NCBI GenBank assembly: GCA_003132305.1
Contig: PKXJ01000035.1
Coordinates: forward strand, 78,992-142,991
Direction: 5' to 3'
Source of the DNA: Acidimicrobiaceae bacterium
Lineage (GTDB): Bacteria; Actinomycetota; Acidimicrobiia; Acidimicrobiales; RAAP-2
DNA: 64,000 bases
Position numbers and translations under genes: made by a program. How positions within the stretch are numbered: the stretch's first letter is position 1; each line of letters starts with the position of its first letter. The notes under the pieces are model-generated. The model saw only the letters and a program-made list of their open reading frames with translations, was not told the origin of the DNA and searched no databases. This document shows positions 1 through 7,840 of this stretch, in pieces.

Positions 1-292
1 GTACTTCGCCATCATCCCGGCGCTCTTCGCGGTCGCGTACCCCCAACTCGAATCGCTCAACATCATGAAGCTGCACAGTCCCCAGAGCGCCGTGTTGTCC
101 GCCGTGATCTTCAACGCCCTCGTCATCATCGCGCTGATTCCCTTGGCGCTGCGAGGCGTTAAGTTCCGCGCGACGGGATCGGCCGCGATCCTTCGACGCA
201 ACGTCTGGATCTACGGCGTGGGCGGGATCATCGTGCCCTTCATCTTCATAAAGCTCATCGACCTCGTGCTCGTCGCGTTGCACGCCTACTAA
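1..292 (+). CDS. kdpB: Potassium-transporting ATPase subunit B, C-terminal end (partial)
   Basis: Only the last ~96 residues of the catalytic P-type ATPase subunit of the KdpFABC potassium pump are present; the gene enters from the left edge in frame 2. The visible part begins [16 protein letters not shown], runs through the [23 protein letters not shown] segment that is highly characteristic of KdpB, and ends with the last two transmembrane helices ([16 protein letters not shown] then [17 protein letters not shown]). All catalytic motifs lie upstream of the window. The stop codon is followed 13 nt later by kdpC, so this is the 3' part of a kdp operon encoding high-affinity ATP-driven K+ import at the cytoplasmic membrane. 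Confidence 0.95.
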   Translation, partial: YFAIIPALFAVAYPQLESLNIMKLHSPQSAVLSAVIFNALVIIALIPLALRGVKFRATGSAAILRRNVWIYGVGGIIVPFIFIKLIDLVLVALHAY

Positions 293-305
293 AGAGAGAT
301 TGCTC

Positions 306-902
306 ATGCTTGTTAACCTTCGTCGCTCACTGGTCATGGCGGTCATCTGCCTGGTCTTCTTTGGCTTCGTTTATGCCTTCGTTGGCACGGGCGTTGGTCA
401 AGTGTTCTTCAAGAATCAGGCCAACGGTTCGCTGACGGCCAACGGTTCGACCCTGATAGGTCAGAACTGGTCAAGTCCCAAGTGGTTTCACGGTCGCCCC
501 GATGACACCGGCCCGTACGCGGCCAACCCTAAAGAGAACATTTCCGGTGGTGACAACCCCCTTGTTGCCAACGGCGCCTCTGGGGAGTCCGGGGCGACCA
601 ACTTGGGACCACGCTCTAAGGTGCTGCTCGCCGACACCATGGAGTTGGTCAAGTACTGGCACAAACTCGGTGTCGACCCCACGCCCGATCTCGTGACGAC
701 CTCGGGCAGCGGCTACGACCCAGACATAACGCCTCAGGACGCCATCGTTCAGATTCCCATGGTCACCAAGGCTACCGGCGTCGCACCCTCAAAACTTCGC
801 GCGCTCATCAAGAGTCAAACCCACGGCGCGCAGTTTGGCTTCCTGGGTTCGAGTTACGTCGACGTTCTGCAGCTCAATGAGGCACTCGCTCGACTGAGTT
901 AG
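306..902 (+). CDS. kdpC: Potassium-transporting ATPase subunit C
   Basis: KdpC is the single-span subunit that stabilises the KdpFABC complex and is thought to raise ATP affinity of KdpB. The 198-residue product has one N-terminal membrane helix (about residues 10-32) and the family signature blocks: GQNWSSPKWFHGRP, a long insert ending in GATNLGPRSKVL, TTSGSGYDPDITPQDA, and FGFLGSSYVDVLQLNEAL at the end. Start choice: the reading frame could open at a TTG at 300, but the purine-rich AGAGAG at 294-299 gives proper spacing only to ATG 306. The loop between GRP and TNLG is Asn/Gly-rich and lacks the usual S-x-Y-x-S pattern in places, otherwise it is of ordinary length. Confidence 0.95.
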   Translation: MLVNLRRSLVMAVICLVFFGFVYAFVGTGVGQVFFKNQANGSLTANGSTLIGQNWSSPKWFHGRPDDTGPYAANPKENISGGDNPLVANGASGESGATNLGPRSKVLLADTMELVKYWHKLGVDPTPDLVTTSGSGYDPDITPQDAIVQIPMVTKATGVAPSKLRALIKSQTHGAQFGFLGSSYVDVLQLNEALARLS

Positions 903-943
903 GCGCGTGAGAGCGTTGAATGAGAAAGGGGGCAGGGGAAGTG

Positions 944-1135
944 ATGGAGTTTCTGCGACGGTACCGTCGGCGTGGCTCGTTCGTCCTCGCCCTCGTGGTG
1001 CCTCTCGGCGTGGCGGCGGTCCTCGTACCGTTTCGAGGAACCTCTGCCACTACCGCGGCCGCCCTGGTCCTGGTCGCGGTGTTGTTGGCGAGTGTGGTCG
1101 GCGCGACACTGGCCAACGAGACTCGAGTGGTCTAG
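944..1135 (+). CDS. Small two-helix membrane protein in the kdp operon
   Basis: A 63-residue protein of unknown function lying between kdpC and kdpD. It starts with a basic stretch (EFLRRYRRRGS) followed by two hydrophobic helices (FVLALVVPLGVAAVLVPF and AAALVLVAVLLASVVGATLA). ATG 944 is preferred over ATG 920 because an AGGGGAA purine tract sits at 934-940. The hydrophobic pattern resembles the first half of the DUF4118 membrane domain of KdpD, so it could be a split-off or partial copy of that domain; this is inference from the look of the sequence, not an established match. Its position inside the operon suggests co-expression with the pump and sensor. Confidence 0.6.
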   Translation: MEFLRRYRRRGSFVLALVVPLGVAAVLVPFRGTSATTAAALVLVAVLLASVVGATLANETRVV

Positions 1136-1219
1136 ATGAATTCGATATTTGGGGATTTTGCGAATATCCCTCGAGTTCCGAGCGTAGTGATGAGCTCGGT
1201 CTCGACGGACAAGAATTAG
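1136..1219 (+). CDS. Possible 27-codon leader ORF before kdpD
   Basis: An ATG directly abuts the stop of the preceding small membrane gene (TAGATG) and opens 27 codons (MNSIFGDFANIPRVPSVV...) that stop 4 nt before the kdpD ATG. The arrangement would allow reinitiation and coupling into kdpD. Base composition at its 5' end is AT-richer than the neighbours. No family is recognisable and the length is easily reached by chance, so it may be untranslated spacer. Confidence 0.25.
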   Translation: MNSIFGDFANIPRVPSVVMSSVSTDKN

Positions 1220-1223
1220 CGCT

Positions 1224-3695
1224 ATGGCACGAGGTCAACTTCGCGTGTATTTGGGCTCGGCGCCGGGCGTCGGCAAGACGTATCGAATGCTGGATGAGGG
1301 CTGGCGCCGCCGCGCACGCGGAACGGACGTCGTTATTGGCTACGTTGAAACACACAATCGACCCTCCACGGACTCCCAGGTGCGCGACCTCGAAGTCGTG
1401 CCCCGCGTCACGCGCGAGTATCGAGGAGCCCAACTCGAAGAGATGAGCCTCGAAGGAATTTTGGCGCGAAAGCCCGAGGTGGCGCTCATCGACGAACTCG
1501 CGCACACCAACGTGCCCGGGAGCACGAACGAGAAGCGTTGGCAGGACGTTGAAGCGATACTCGACGCGGGCATCAACGTCATCACCACGGTGAATATTCA
1601 GCACTTGGAGTCGGTAAACGACGTCGTTGAAAAGATCACGGGCATCACGCAACAAGAGACCGTTCCCGACGCCGAGGTGCGACGCGCCGATCAGATTGAG
1701 TTGGTGGACGTGACGCCTGAGGCGCTGCGACGACGAATGGCGCACGGCAATATCTACGCCGCGGACAAGATCGACGCCTCGCTCTCGAACTACTTCCGGG
1801 TGGGCAATCTCAGTGCGCTTCGAGAACTCGCTCTGTTGTGGCTGGCCGATCGAGTTGAAGACGCACTCCAGCGCTACCAAGATGATCACGATATCAACGA
1901 GACCTGGGAGACGCGCGAGCGACTCATCGTCGCGGTGGCCGGTAACCCCACAGATGAAACTCTCCTCCGTCGGGCCGCCCGGATTGCGTCGCGCACGGGA
2001 GCGCAGATAGTCGCTGTCCACGTCGTGAGCGCTGACGGGTTACTTCGTACCGACGCCGACACCTCGCTCACTCGAGAGTTAGTCGCCGAATTCGAAGGAA
2101 AGTATCAAGAGATTGTCGACGACGACGTCGCGACCGCGCTCGTTGCCTTCGCCCGCTCGGAGCGCGGTACCCAGATCGTTCTCGGCGCGGGTCGGCCGCG
2201 ATCGGTCCTTCGTCCGCTCGGTGGCGTCGTGGAGAAGGTCCTTCGTCAAACGCCCGATCTCGACGTGCACGTCATCGCGGCAGGCGATGAACGCACGAAC
2301 CACGTTCATCAACGTCGACGCCAGAGGCAGTTCTCTTGGCGGCGCAAGGTCCTAGCGCTCGTGCTCACCGCCGCGATGATGCCCCTACTGACGGTGATTA
2401 TGACGCAAGCCCGATCGAGCCTCTCGTTGTCGACTGAGTTTCTCGCGTACCTCGTCGTGGTGTTGGCGCTGACTTCGTGGGGAGGGGCCCTCGTCGGCGT
2501 GGTGGCGGCGCTGGCGGCCTCTGCGTTAGAGAACTTCTACTTCGTGAAGCCGCTTCACACCCTGGCGGTCTCGAGGCCCGACGACGTGGTGTCCCTGTTG
2601 GCCTTTTTGGTGTTCGCAGTAGGGGCCAGCGTCGTCGTGAGCCGATTCGCGCGTCGTTCCTACGAGGCCGAACGAGCCCGCGCCGAAGCGCAAGTCTTAG
2701 TAAAGGTCGTGGCTACGGTGGGGACCTCGCATGAGGATCTGTTGCCGCTGCTCGATTCACTACGAGCCGTGTTTGACGCGTCGAGCGTGGCGATACTCGT
2801 TCGAAGGGACCTCGTGTGGCAGCCGGCCGTCATCAGTGGTGATGAGCTGCACGACGAAGCGTCGACAATCCATTTCGCCATCGACGAGGACCACTCTCTG
2901 GTGCTCGAGGGCGTCTCGCTCGACAACGAGGATCGCCAACTCGTGAGCGCGTTCGCGGGACGCATTGCCGCTGGTTTTCGAGGAGTCAGTAACGTCCAAG
3001 ACGTCGCCCAACTTCGGGTGATCGCCGAAGCGGAAGCGTCGCGTTCGGGACTCCTGCGAGCCGTTTCGCACGACTTAGGCGGGCCGCTGTCGGCGATTCA
3101 GTTCAAGGTCACCTCACTCTTGGACGGAAGCGAGACGGCGCCGGCGAAAGTACAGCGCGAAAGATTGCTGGCCATCGGCACCGAAGTGCAACGGCTTCAA
3201 CGACTCGTCACCAATCTGGTCGACGTGAGCCGTCTCGAAACCGGGAGCATCAAGCCTCGATCTCTGCCGACTTCGATTGACGTGCTATTGGACCAAGCGT
3301 TGGCGACCGTTGACAAGGTCGGTCGAACGGTCGACATTGACGTCGCGCACGACCTTCCTGCGTTCGCGACGGATCCGGAATTGGCGGAACGAGCTATTGG
3401 CATTGTCGTAAGTAACGCGTGTCGGTTCAGTCCAAGCGATCGGCCCGTGCGCATCACGGCTGGCGTAACGGGTGACGCGATCGAACTCCTCGTCATCGAT
3501 CGTGGTCCGGGCATCGCGTTGGCCCGACGAGCAGCGATCCTCGAGCGACGGCAAGGTTTCAGTGAAGAGAGTGGTGCCAACCTGGGTCTGCACGTGGCGT
3601 CGGGTTTCGTGCGACTGCTCGGTGGTGACCTTCGTTTTGAGGACACGCCCGGTGGGGGACTGACCGTCATCCTCGAGTTTCCATCGAACGGTTAG
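1224..3695 (+). CDS. kdpD: Osmosensitive K+ channel histidine kinase
   Basis: Membrane sensor kinase that controls kdp expression through KdpE. Domains in order: N-terminal KdpD domain with Walker A (GSAPGVGKT, residues 11-19) and the IDELAHTN block near residue 90; a universal-stress-like domain about 230-350; a four-helix DUF4118 membrane domain about 375-475; a GAF-like region about 490-600; then DHp and ATPase domains. The phospho-acceptor is His616 in SHDLGGPL, where the usual R-T after HDL is replaced by G-G. N box NACRFSP (Asn731), G1 box DRGPGI and G2 box GANLGL are present. The 823-residue length is slightly short of the E. coli protein (894). It is followed by a short relic and kdpE. 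Confidence 0.93.
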   Translation: MARGQLRVYLGSAPGVGKTYRMLDEGWRRRARGTDVVIGYVETHNRPSTDSQVRDLEVVPRVTREYRGAQLEEMSLEGILARKPEVALIDELAHTNVPGSTNEKRWQDVEAILDAGINVITTVNIQHLESVNDVVEKITGITQQETVPDAEVRRADQIELVDVTPEALRRRMAHGNIYAADKIDASLSNYFRVGNLSALRELALLWLADRVEDALQRYQDDHDINETWETRERLIVAVAGNPTDETLLRRAARIASRTGAQIVAVHVVSADGLLRTDADTSLTRELVAEFEGKYQEIVDDDVATALVAFARSERGTQIVLGAGRPRSVLRPLGGVVEKVLRQTPDLDVHVIAAGDERTNHVHQRRRQRQFSWRRKVLALVLTAAMMPLLTVIMTQARSSLSLSTEFLAYLVVVLALTSWGGALVGVVAALAASALENFYFVKPLHTLAVSRPDDVVSLLAFLVFAVGASVVVSRFARRSYEAERARAEAQVLVKVVATVGTSHEDLLPLLDSLRAVFDASSVAILVRRDLVWQPAVISGDELHDEASTIHFAIDEDHSLVLEGVSLDNEDRQLVSAFAGRIAAGFRGVSNVQDVAQLRVIAEAEASRSGLLRAVSHDLGGPLSAIQFKVTSLLDGSETAPAKVQRERLLAIGTEVQRLQRLVTNLVDVSRLETGSIKPRSLPTSIDVLLDQALATVDKVGRTVDIDVAHDLPAFATDPELAERAIGIVVSNACRFSPSDRPVRITAGVTGDAIELLVIDRGPGIALARRAAILERRQGFSEESGANLGLHVASGFVRLLGGDLRFEDTPGGGLTVILEFPSNG

Positions 3696-3704
3696 TCGTG
3701 CGCG

Positions 3705-3863
3705 GTGAGCCGGGCCCTGATCGAAAAGACGCTCGCTGTCGGTGTTATCGCCGCGGTGGGCGCCGAAGTGCGTGTGGACGAGACGCCCGGCGGCGGAGGC
3801 ACTATGGTCCTCACCATTCCCACTTGCCATGACGAGTCGCGCCCGAGCGAAGCTCTCGGGTGA
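3705..3863 (+). pseudogene. Relic of a second histidine-kinase C-terminus (kdpD-like)
   Basis: A 52-codon GTG-started frame between kdpD and kdpE. It reads SRALIEKT, then LAVGVIAAVGAEVRVDETP, then GGGGTMVLTIP, which matches the last ~45 residues of histidine-kinase ATPase domains. It aligns with the end of KdpD itself (RRAAILERR ... LGLHVASGFVRLLGGDLRFEDTPGGGLTVILEFP), with about ten residues around the G2/F-lid region deleted. The frame ends in GTGA, overlapping the kdpE start by 4 nt, so it may still be translated and coupled to kdpE. Most likely it is a decayed tandem duplicate of the kinase 3' end. It could instead be the surviving end of an older kdpD. The kinase-like match is clear by eye; its origin is inference. 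Confidence 0.7.
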
Positions 3864-4537
3864 CGACGATTCTGGTCGTCGACGACGACCACTCGCTGTG
3901 TCGGGCGCTCTTCAAGGGACTCGGCGCTCACGGGTACGACGTGGTGACGGCAATGACGGGCCACGAAGCGATCACGCTCGCGGCGAAAACGTACCCGGAC
4001 TTGTTATTGGTGGACTTAGGGCTGCCCCAACTCTCGAGCATCGAAGTGATTACGGCCGTTCGAGGCTGGAGTAGCGCGCCGATCATTGTTCTCTCGGCGC
4101 GGCCCGGTGAGGTGGAAAGGGGGGCGGCCCTCAACGCGGGAGCCGACGACTTTCTCGCGAAGCCCTTCGGGATCAACGAGTTGCTCGCGAGAATCGGTGC
4201 GGCCTTGCGGCGAAGCGCTTCCACGGGCGAGGAGAGTGTCATCGTCGCGGGCGATCTCTCCATCGATCTCGGGTCGCGGCGCGTGGAACGTGGCGGCGAA
4301 CAGGTGCGCCTCACTCCACAAGAGTGGGCGACGCTCGCCGTGCTCGTTCGAAATCAGGGAATGCTCGTGACCCAGCAGACACTGCTCGAACAAGTGTGGG
4401 GCCCGGGCTACCAAGAGGAGTCGGAGCATCTGCGAGAACTCGTTTCCGCTCTCTCACGAAAGTTGGAAGGCCATCCTTCAGCGCCGCGACATCTAGTCAC
4501 CGAGCCCGGCGTCGGGTACCGGTTCGAATTCACTTAA
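3860..4537 (+). CDS. kdpE: KDP operon transcriptional response regulator
   Basis: OmpR/PhoB-class response regulator paired with KdpD. Receiver domain about residues 1-115 shows the acidic pocket VVDDDHS, the phospho-acceptor Asp in LLVDLGLP (about residue 53), the Ser of IIVLSAR and Lys of AKPFGINELLARI. The C-terminal winged-helix DNA-binding domain (about 130-225) shows LTPQEWATLAVLVRNQGMLVTQQTLLEQVWG and ends VTEPGVGYRFEFT, typical for the family. Start is GTG 3860, overlapping the stop of the short kinase relic by 4 nt, and the 225-residue length is standard. It is the last gene of the kdp block. Confidence 0.95.
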   Translation: MTTILVVDDDHSLCRALFKGLGAHGYDVVTAMTGHEAITLAAKTYPDLLLVDLGLPQLSSIEVITAVRGWSSAPIIVLSARPGEVERGAALNAGADDFLAKPFGINELLARIGAALRRSASTGEESVIVAGDLSIDLGSRRVERGGEQVRLTPQEWATLAVLVRNQGMLVTQQTLLEQVWGPGYQEESEHLRELVSALSRKLEGHPSAPRHLVTEPGVGYRFEFT

Positions 4538-4614
4538 CCTCGCGCTCCTCCAGTACGGGCTGCTGGGCGCCGAGGAGACCTGCAAATGGTGGGTGGTCCT
4601 GGAATACTACGACC

Positions 4615-5520
4615 ATGGCCGACGAGCAACGTAGAAACGAGGGCGAACTCGTGGTCACGGACGCGCGCGCGACGCACGTGGGCGAGTTCAGCGTGCGTCG
4701 CGCACTACCCACCAGGGGTCGACGAACCGTGGGTCCGTGGTGCTTTGTCGACCACATGGGGCCACAAACGTTCAGTCCAACCAAAAGTTTCGACATCGCG
4801 CCTCATCCTCACCTCGGACTCCAGACCGTGACGTGGCTCTTCGACGGGGAGATCCTGCACCGCGACAGTCTCGGCTCGGAGCAGCTAATTCGCCCCGGCC
4901 AGATGAACCTCATGACGTCGGGCGAAGGGATCGCGCACTCCGAAGAGAACCCCGGCGTGACGTCGGGTCAGCTCCACGGCGTACAGCTCTGGGTGGCGCT
5001 ACCGTCGTCGACGCGCCACGGTGAGTCGGCCTTCGAACACCACGGAGAGTTACCCACGTTCGAAATGCTCAACGGTGAAGGAATCGTGCTGATCGGCCGG
5101 GTGGGCGACGCCGTGTCGAGCGCACGACGTGACAGTGAAATGGTGGGCGTGGAACTGAAACTCCGCCGTGGCGAGCACGTGGTGCCACTGGAGAAGGAGT
5201 TCGAGTACGCCGTGGTCGTGACCAAGGGCGAACTGAGCGTTGACGGAACACTGATCACGCCGGGCCACCTCGCGTACCTCGGACAAGGTCGCGACGAAGT
5301 GCGCTTTTCGACGAGCGAGGAGGCCGTGGCGATGTTGCTCGGGGGCATCCCTTTCGAAGAGACCATCCTGATGTGGTGGAACTTCGTGGCGAGAACCCAA
5401 GATGAGATCTCGAAGGCCTACGAGAGCTGGATGAAGAGCGACGATCGTTTCGGACGCGTCGCGTCCTCCCTACCGAGAATCGAGGTCGGGCCGCCGCCCT
5501 GGTTTCGCTCGAATCGCTGA
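4615..5520 (+). CDS. Pirin family protein
   Basis: Bicupin pirin-like protein of 301 residues. The metal-binding residues are visible: HPH in IAPHPHLGLQTVTWL and the later H-x-E in GEGIAHSEENPG; these correspond to the iron site of human pirin and of YhhW, a quercetinase. The C-terminal cupin follows with VVTKGELSVDGTLITPGHLAYL. The open frame extends upstream into kdpE, but the protein begins at ATG 4615 because the upstream translation is basic and unlike pirins. No convincing Shine-Dalgarno sequence precedes the start; an AT-rich TACTAC lies at 4605-4610. Its biological role cannot be told from context. Confidence 0.9.
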   Translation: MADEQRRNEGELVVTDARATHVGEFSVRRALPTRGRRTVGPWCFVDHMGPQTFSPTKSFDIAPHPHLGLQTVTWLFDGEILHRDSLGSEQLIRPGQMNLMTSGEGIAHSEENPGVTSGQLHGVQLWVALPSSTRHGESAFEHHGELPTFEMLNGEGIVLIGRVGDAVSSARRDSEMVGVELKLRRGEHVVPLEKEFEYAVVVTKGELSVDGTLITPGHLAYLGQGRDEVRFSTSEEAVAMLLGGIPFEETILMWWNFVARTQDEISKAYESWMKSDDRFGRVASSLPRIEVGPPPWFRSNR

Positions 5521-5525
5521 GTCGT

Positions 5526-5699
5526 TCAGGAGAGTGATTCGATCAGCGCCACGAGTTCGTTACGGCGAATGCCTTGGGTCGTCGCGGCGGGTTGTGGGGT
5601 CGCCCAGGCGAGTGAACTGGCGTGGTGGACGTCGGGTAACGCGCACGTCGTGAAGTACGTGCGATTGGCGCTAGCGAGAAGTCCCTTGAAGGTCTGCAC
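5526..5699 (-). pseudogene. Possible gene remnant, minus strand
   Basis: The ~330-nt gap between the pirin gene and the next permease holds no intact gene. On the minus strand a 57-codon frame reads like protein rather than noise (VQTFKGLLASANRTYF, then TTCALPDVHHASSLAWA, ending RRNELVALIESLS), with an in-frame stop shortly upstream and no good start signal. Upstream in another frame the reading continues for a few codons, as expected after a frameshift. I do not recognise the family. The plus-strand frame across the same bases (5569-5754) is considered its shadow. Confidence 0.3.
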
Positions 5700-5841
5700 G
5701 ACGCGCAGCTACTTGACGCTCTACCGGCCCGTGCTGCGCCACGCGAACTCCTGAGAATCTCGTCGAGAGCGAGTCGAGGGGCTACACGATGAGAAACTCT
5801 ATTCGAGTCGCGTAGCGAAGACTCGCCTCGGCAGCGGCCTC

Positions 5842-5847
5842 TAACGT
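5842..5847 (+). promoter_or_regulatory. Leaderless -10 element TAACGT
   Basis: TAACGT lies exactly 6 nt before ATG 5854, so transcription would start at or next to the start codon of the anion permease; no ribosome-binding site is present. Confidence 0.6.
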
Positions 5848-5853
5848 GACACC

Positions 5854-6897
5854 ATGCACGAGTTGGCCCAGACCATCAGCGCGACGTGGTCACCGTTCGT
5901 CCTCGTGGCGGGTCTCCTCCTCATTGGCCACGTCGCCTCGGGAGAAGGTCTCTTTCGACTCGTCGGTGCCGGGTGCGCGAGAGTCCCCGGCGGCGGCGTG
6001 TCGCTCTTCTTCGTGACGATGATCGCCGTCGCTCTCGTCACTGCCGTCCTGAATCTCGACACGTCGGTGGTCTTCATGACGCCCGTCGCCCTGTACGCGG
6101 CGCGAGCGAAGGGAACTGATGAGAAAGCGTTTCTCTACGGGACGATCTTCATGTCGAATTCGGCCTCGCTTTTGCTTCTCGGGTCGAATCTGACCAACCT
6201 GCTCGTTTTCTCCAGAAGGGCCACGCTGGGATCAACCTTTGCTCGCCACATGCTATTGGCCTGGATCGTTGCCGTCATGGTGACGATCGCGGTGGTACTG
6301 GCGTGGCGTTGGCGGGCGCTGCGCCAGGCCGTGCAGACCCCTACGAGAAGCAAGACCGCCTTCGTCTTCGGGCCCGGTGTACTCGCCGTAGGTTTCGCCG
6401 TCATTGCGATGCTGTTTCTCTCGAGGCCCGCGCTCTGGGTTCTCGTCGTGGGCGTCGCGGCCGAACTCTACGAGAGCGTCGCCAAAAAGCGCGTCAAACT
6501 TCATGACGCGCTCTCCGTGACGAATCCCTGGATCCTTTCACTGCTCTTCGTGATCGCGACGGCGGTGGGCTGGTTTGCCCGATACTCCTCGCTGACGACG
6601 CATCTCTTGCGCCACGCGAGTATCGCCGCGACGGTCACGACGTCGGCGCTCGCGTCACTCGTCATCAACAATCTTCCCGCCGCCTCGCTCTTCGCCGCCC
6701 ACGGCGTGGCTCACCCGTACGCGCTGCTCTTAGGCCTCGACCTCGGACCGAACTGTCTCGTCACCGGCGCGCTGTCGTCGCTCTTGTGGATACGCATTGC
6801 GCGACGGCACAAGTTGCAACCTTCGCTGTGGACGTTTTCCGCAGTGGGAACGGTCGTCGCGATCGTGGCCATGGTGTTGGCCGCGCCGCTGTTGTAG
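5854..6897 (+). CDS. ArsB/CitM-family anion permease
   Basis: Integral membrane protein of 347 residues with about ten hydrophobic helices, resembling the ArsB/NhaD (ion transporter) superfamily. The diagnostic repeats are LNLDTSVVFMTPVALYAAR and the later mirror motif SLVINNLPAASLFAAHG, each containing the helix-breaking N-L-D-T / N-N-L-P signature that forms the transport core. The segment SNSASLLLLGSNLTNLLVF is also typical. It is shorter than classical ArsB (about 430 residues), with the second half compact. Substrate could be arsenite or another anion; no arsenic-responsive regulator is adjacent, so arsenic resistance is not claimed. Confidence 0.75.
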   Translation: MHELAQTISATWSPFVLVAGLLLIGHVASGEGLFRLVGAGCARVPGGGVSLFFVTMIAVALVTAVLNLDTSVVFMTPVALYAARAKGTDEKAFLYGTIFMSNSASLLLLGSNLTNLLVFSRRATLGSTFARHMLLAWIVAVMVTIAVVLAWRWRALRQAVQTPTRSKTAFVFGPGVLAVGFAVIAMLFLSRPALWVLVVGVAAELYESVAKKRVKLHDALSVTNPWILSLLFVIATAVGWFARYSSLTTHLLRHASIAATVTTSALASLVINNLPAASLFAAHGVAHPYALLLGLDLGPNCLVTGALSSLLWIRIARRHKLQPSLWTFSAVGTVVAIVAMVLAAPLL

Positions 6898-6915
6898 TGC
6901 TCGTGGCTACGTCGG

Positions 6916-7503
6916 TTACATTGAGGCGTGCGCGTCGAGTGTCCACACACTGGCGTTGACCACTCGGTCCCACGTCATTCCCTCGAGTGGTGTACGCGAC
7001 CAATGGACGCGAAGTGCGCGGATTGTTCCGCCGTGCGTGACCACGAGTAGTCGTTGGCTAGGCCAAAGTACTTTCACTCGTTCGATGAAGAGTCCGGCCC
7101 GCGCGACCACGTCGCGAAAGGATTCGCCGCCCGGCGGTCGGCTGTCCGGATCGACGAGGACGTGGTCGGTGACACCCGTGACGTCGCCCGTGAGACTCTC
7201 GAATGGCCCGCCTTCGAGGGTCCCAAAACAGCGCTCGCGAAGTAGGGCGTCGCTCTCGGGCGTGAGACCGAGTGTCGCACCAATGATCGAAGCGGTCTCG
7301 GCTGCACGATTGAGGTCACTCGACAAAAGGTGGTCAAAACCCGGTTCTCGCAAGGATTGAGCCACCTCGTACGCCTGTTCTTTACCTCGAGCGGTGAGCT
7401 GAGCGGTGTCGTTCTGTCCCTGGACGAGGCGCAGTTCGTTCCAATTGCTTTCGCCGTGACGCACCAGCGTGATGGAGAACTCGTTGCGCGGTGCGGACGT
7501 CAC
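6916..7503 (-). CDS. Histidine phosphatase (phosphoglycerate-mutase-like) family protein
   Basis: A 195-residue member of the histidine phosphatase superfamily. The nucleophilic His is in TLVRHGESNWN and the second catalytic His in VVTHGGTIRAL; the acid loop LRERCFGTLEGGPF is also present. Such proteins dephosphorylate small phosphorylated metabolites (for example GpgP or CobC-type enzymes); the substrate cannot be deduced. The frame extends upstream to 7575, but GTG 7503 is the better start because a TAACCT element sits 7 nt before it and the homologous fold begins at SITLVRHG. It converges on the upstream permease with an 18-nt gap. Confidence 0.85.
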   Translation of the reverse strand: MTSAPRNEFSITLVRHGESNWNELRLVQGQNDTAQLTARGKEQAYEVAQSLREPGFDHLLSSDLNRAAETASIIGATLGLTPESDALLRERCFGTLEGGPFESLTGDVTGVTDHVLVDPDSRPPGGESFRDVVARAGLFIERVKVLWPSQRLLVVTHGGTIRALRVHWSRTPLEGMTWDRVVNASVWTLDAHASM

Positions 7504-7510
7504 GACGTCC

Positions 7511-7516
7511 AGGTTA
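7511..7516 (-). promoter_or_regulatory. Leaderless -10 element TAACCT
   Basis: On the minus strand TAACCT is separated by 7 nt from GTG 7503 of the histidine phosphatase gene; supports that start over upstream in-frame codons. Confidence 0.55.
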
Positions 7517-7700
7517 GTGAAGTCGAGAAGGTACGAGAAAGTGAAGCGCCGCGTCGTTGGAAGTCGAACCGACACGTCAGCGCGTCACGCCGTCAGCGAC
7601 ACGACCAAGCGAGATCCGCGCCTCGCCCGTCGTCGCGAGTCTTCACGCGATGGACCTTACGAGCGTTCGAAGTGATGAATAGCACCGCGACGCCAGCCAA

Positions 7701-7838
7701 ATGAGTGCGTCGATTCTCAGGAGTTTCCAAGAGTGGTCGGCCGACGGCGCGCTCGCGACACAAGTAATTGAAGGGAAGCGGCGAGTTGAGTGGGACCAGT
7801 CGCCCAGAAACGTACGGATTGCCGCAGGTAACATATAG
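7701..7838 (+). CDS. Possible 45-residue ORF upstream of comA-like gene
   Basis: The 337-nt gap 7504-7840 has no recognisable gene. Its last part holds an ATG frame of 45 codons (MSASILRSFQEWSADGALAT, then a basic segment ending NVRIAAGNI) whose stop is 2 nt before the ComA-like gene. It has no obvious ribosome-binding site, and the promoter of the downstream gene overlaps its last codons. It might be a small gene or chance. Confidence 0.2.
   Translation: MSASILRSFQEWSADGALATQVIEGKRRVEWDQSPRNVRIAAGNI
7829..7834 (+). promoter_or_regulatory. Leaderless -10 element TAACAT
   Basis: TAACAT is exactly 6 nt before ATG 7841 of the ComA-like gene and there is no Shine-Dalgarno sequence. Confidence 0.6.
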
Positions 7839-7840
7839 TT

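Noticed and set aside
1050-2021. 323-codon minus-strand frame over kdpD
   Set aside because: Lies wholly antisense to a certain gene and shows no family features.
4324-4614. N-terminal extension of the pirin frame into kdpE
   Set aside because: Reads as shifted kdpE codons; pirin homology begins after ATG 4615.
4538-4614. Weak CTCCTC/GAGGAG inverted repeat after kdpE as a terminator
   Set aside because: Arms of only 6 bp with a long loop and no T-tract.
5569-5754. 61-codon plus-strand frame after pirin
   Set aside because: No start signal or family; better explained as shadow of the minus-strand remnant.
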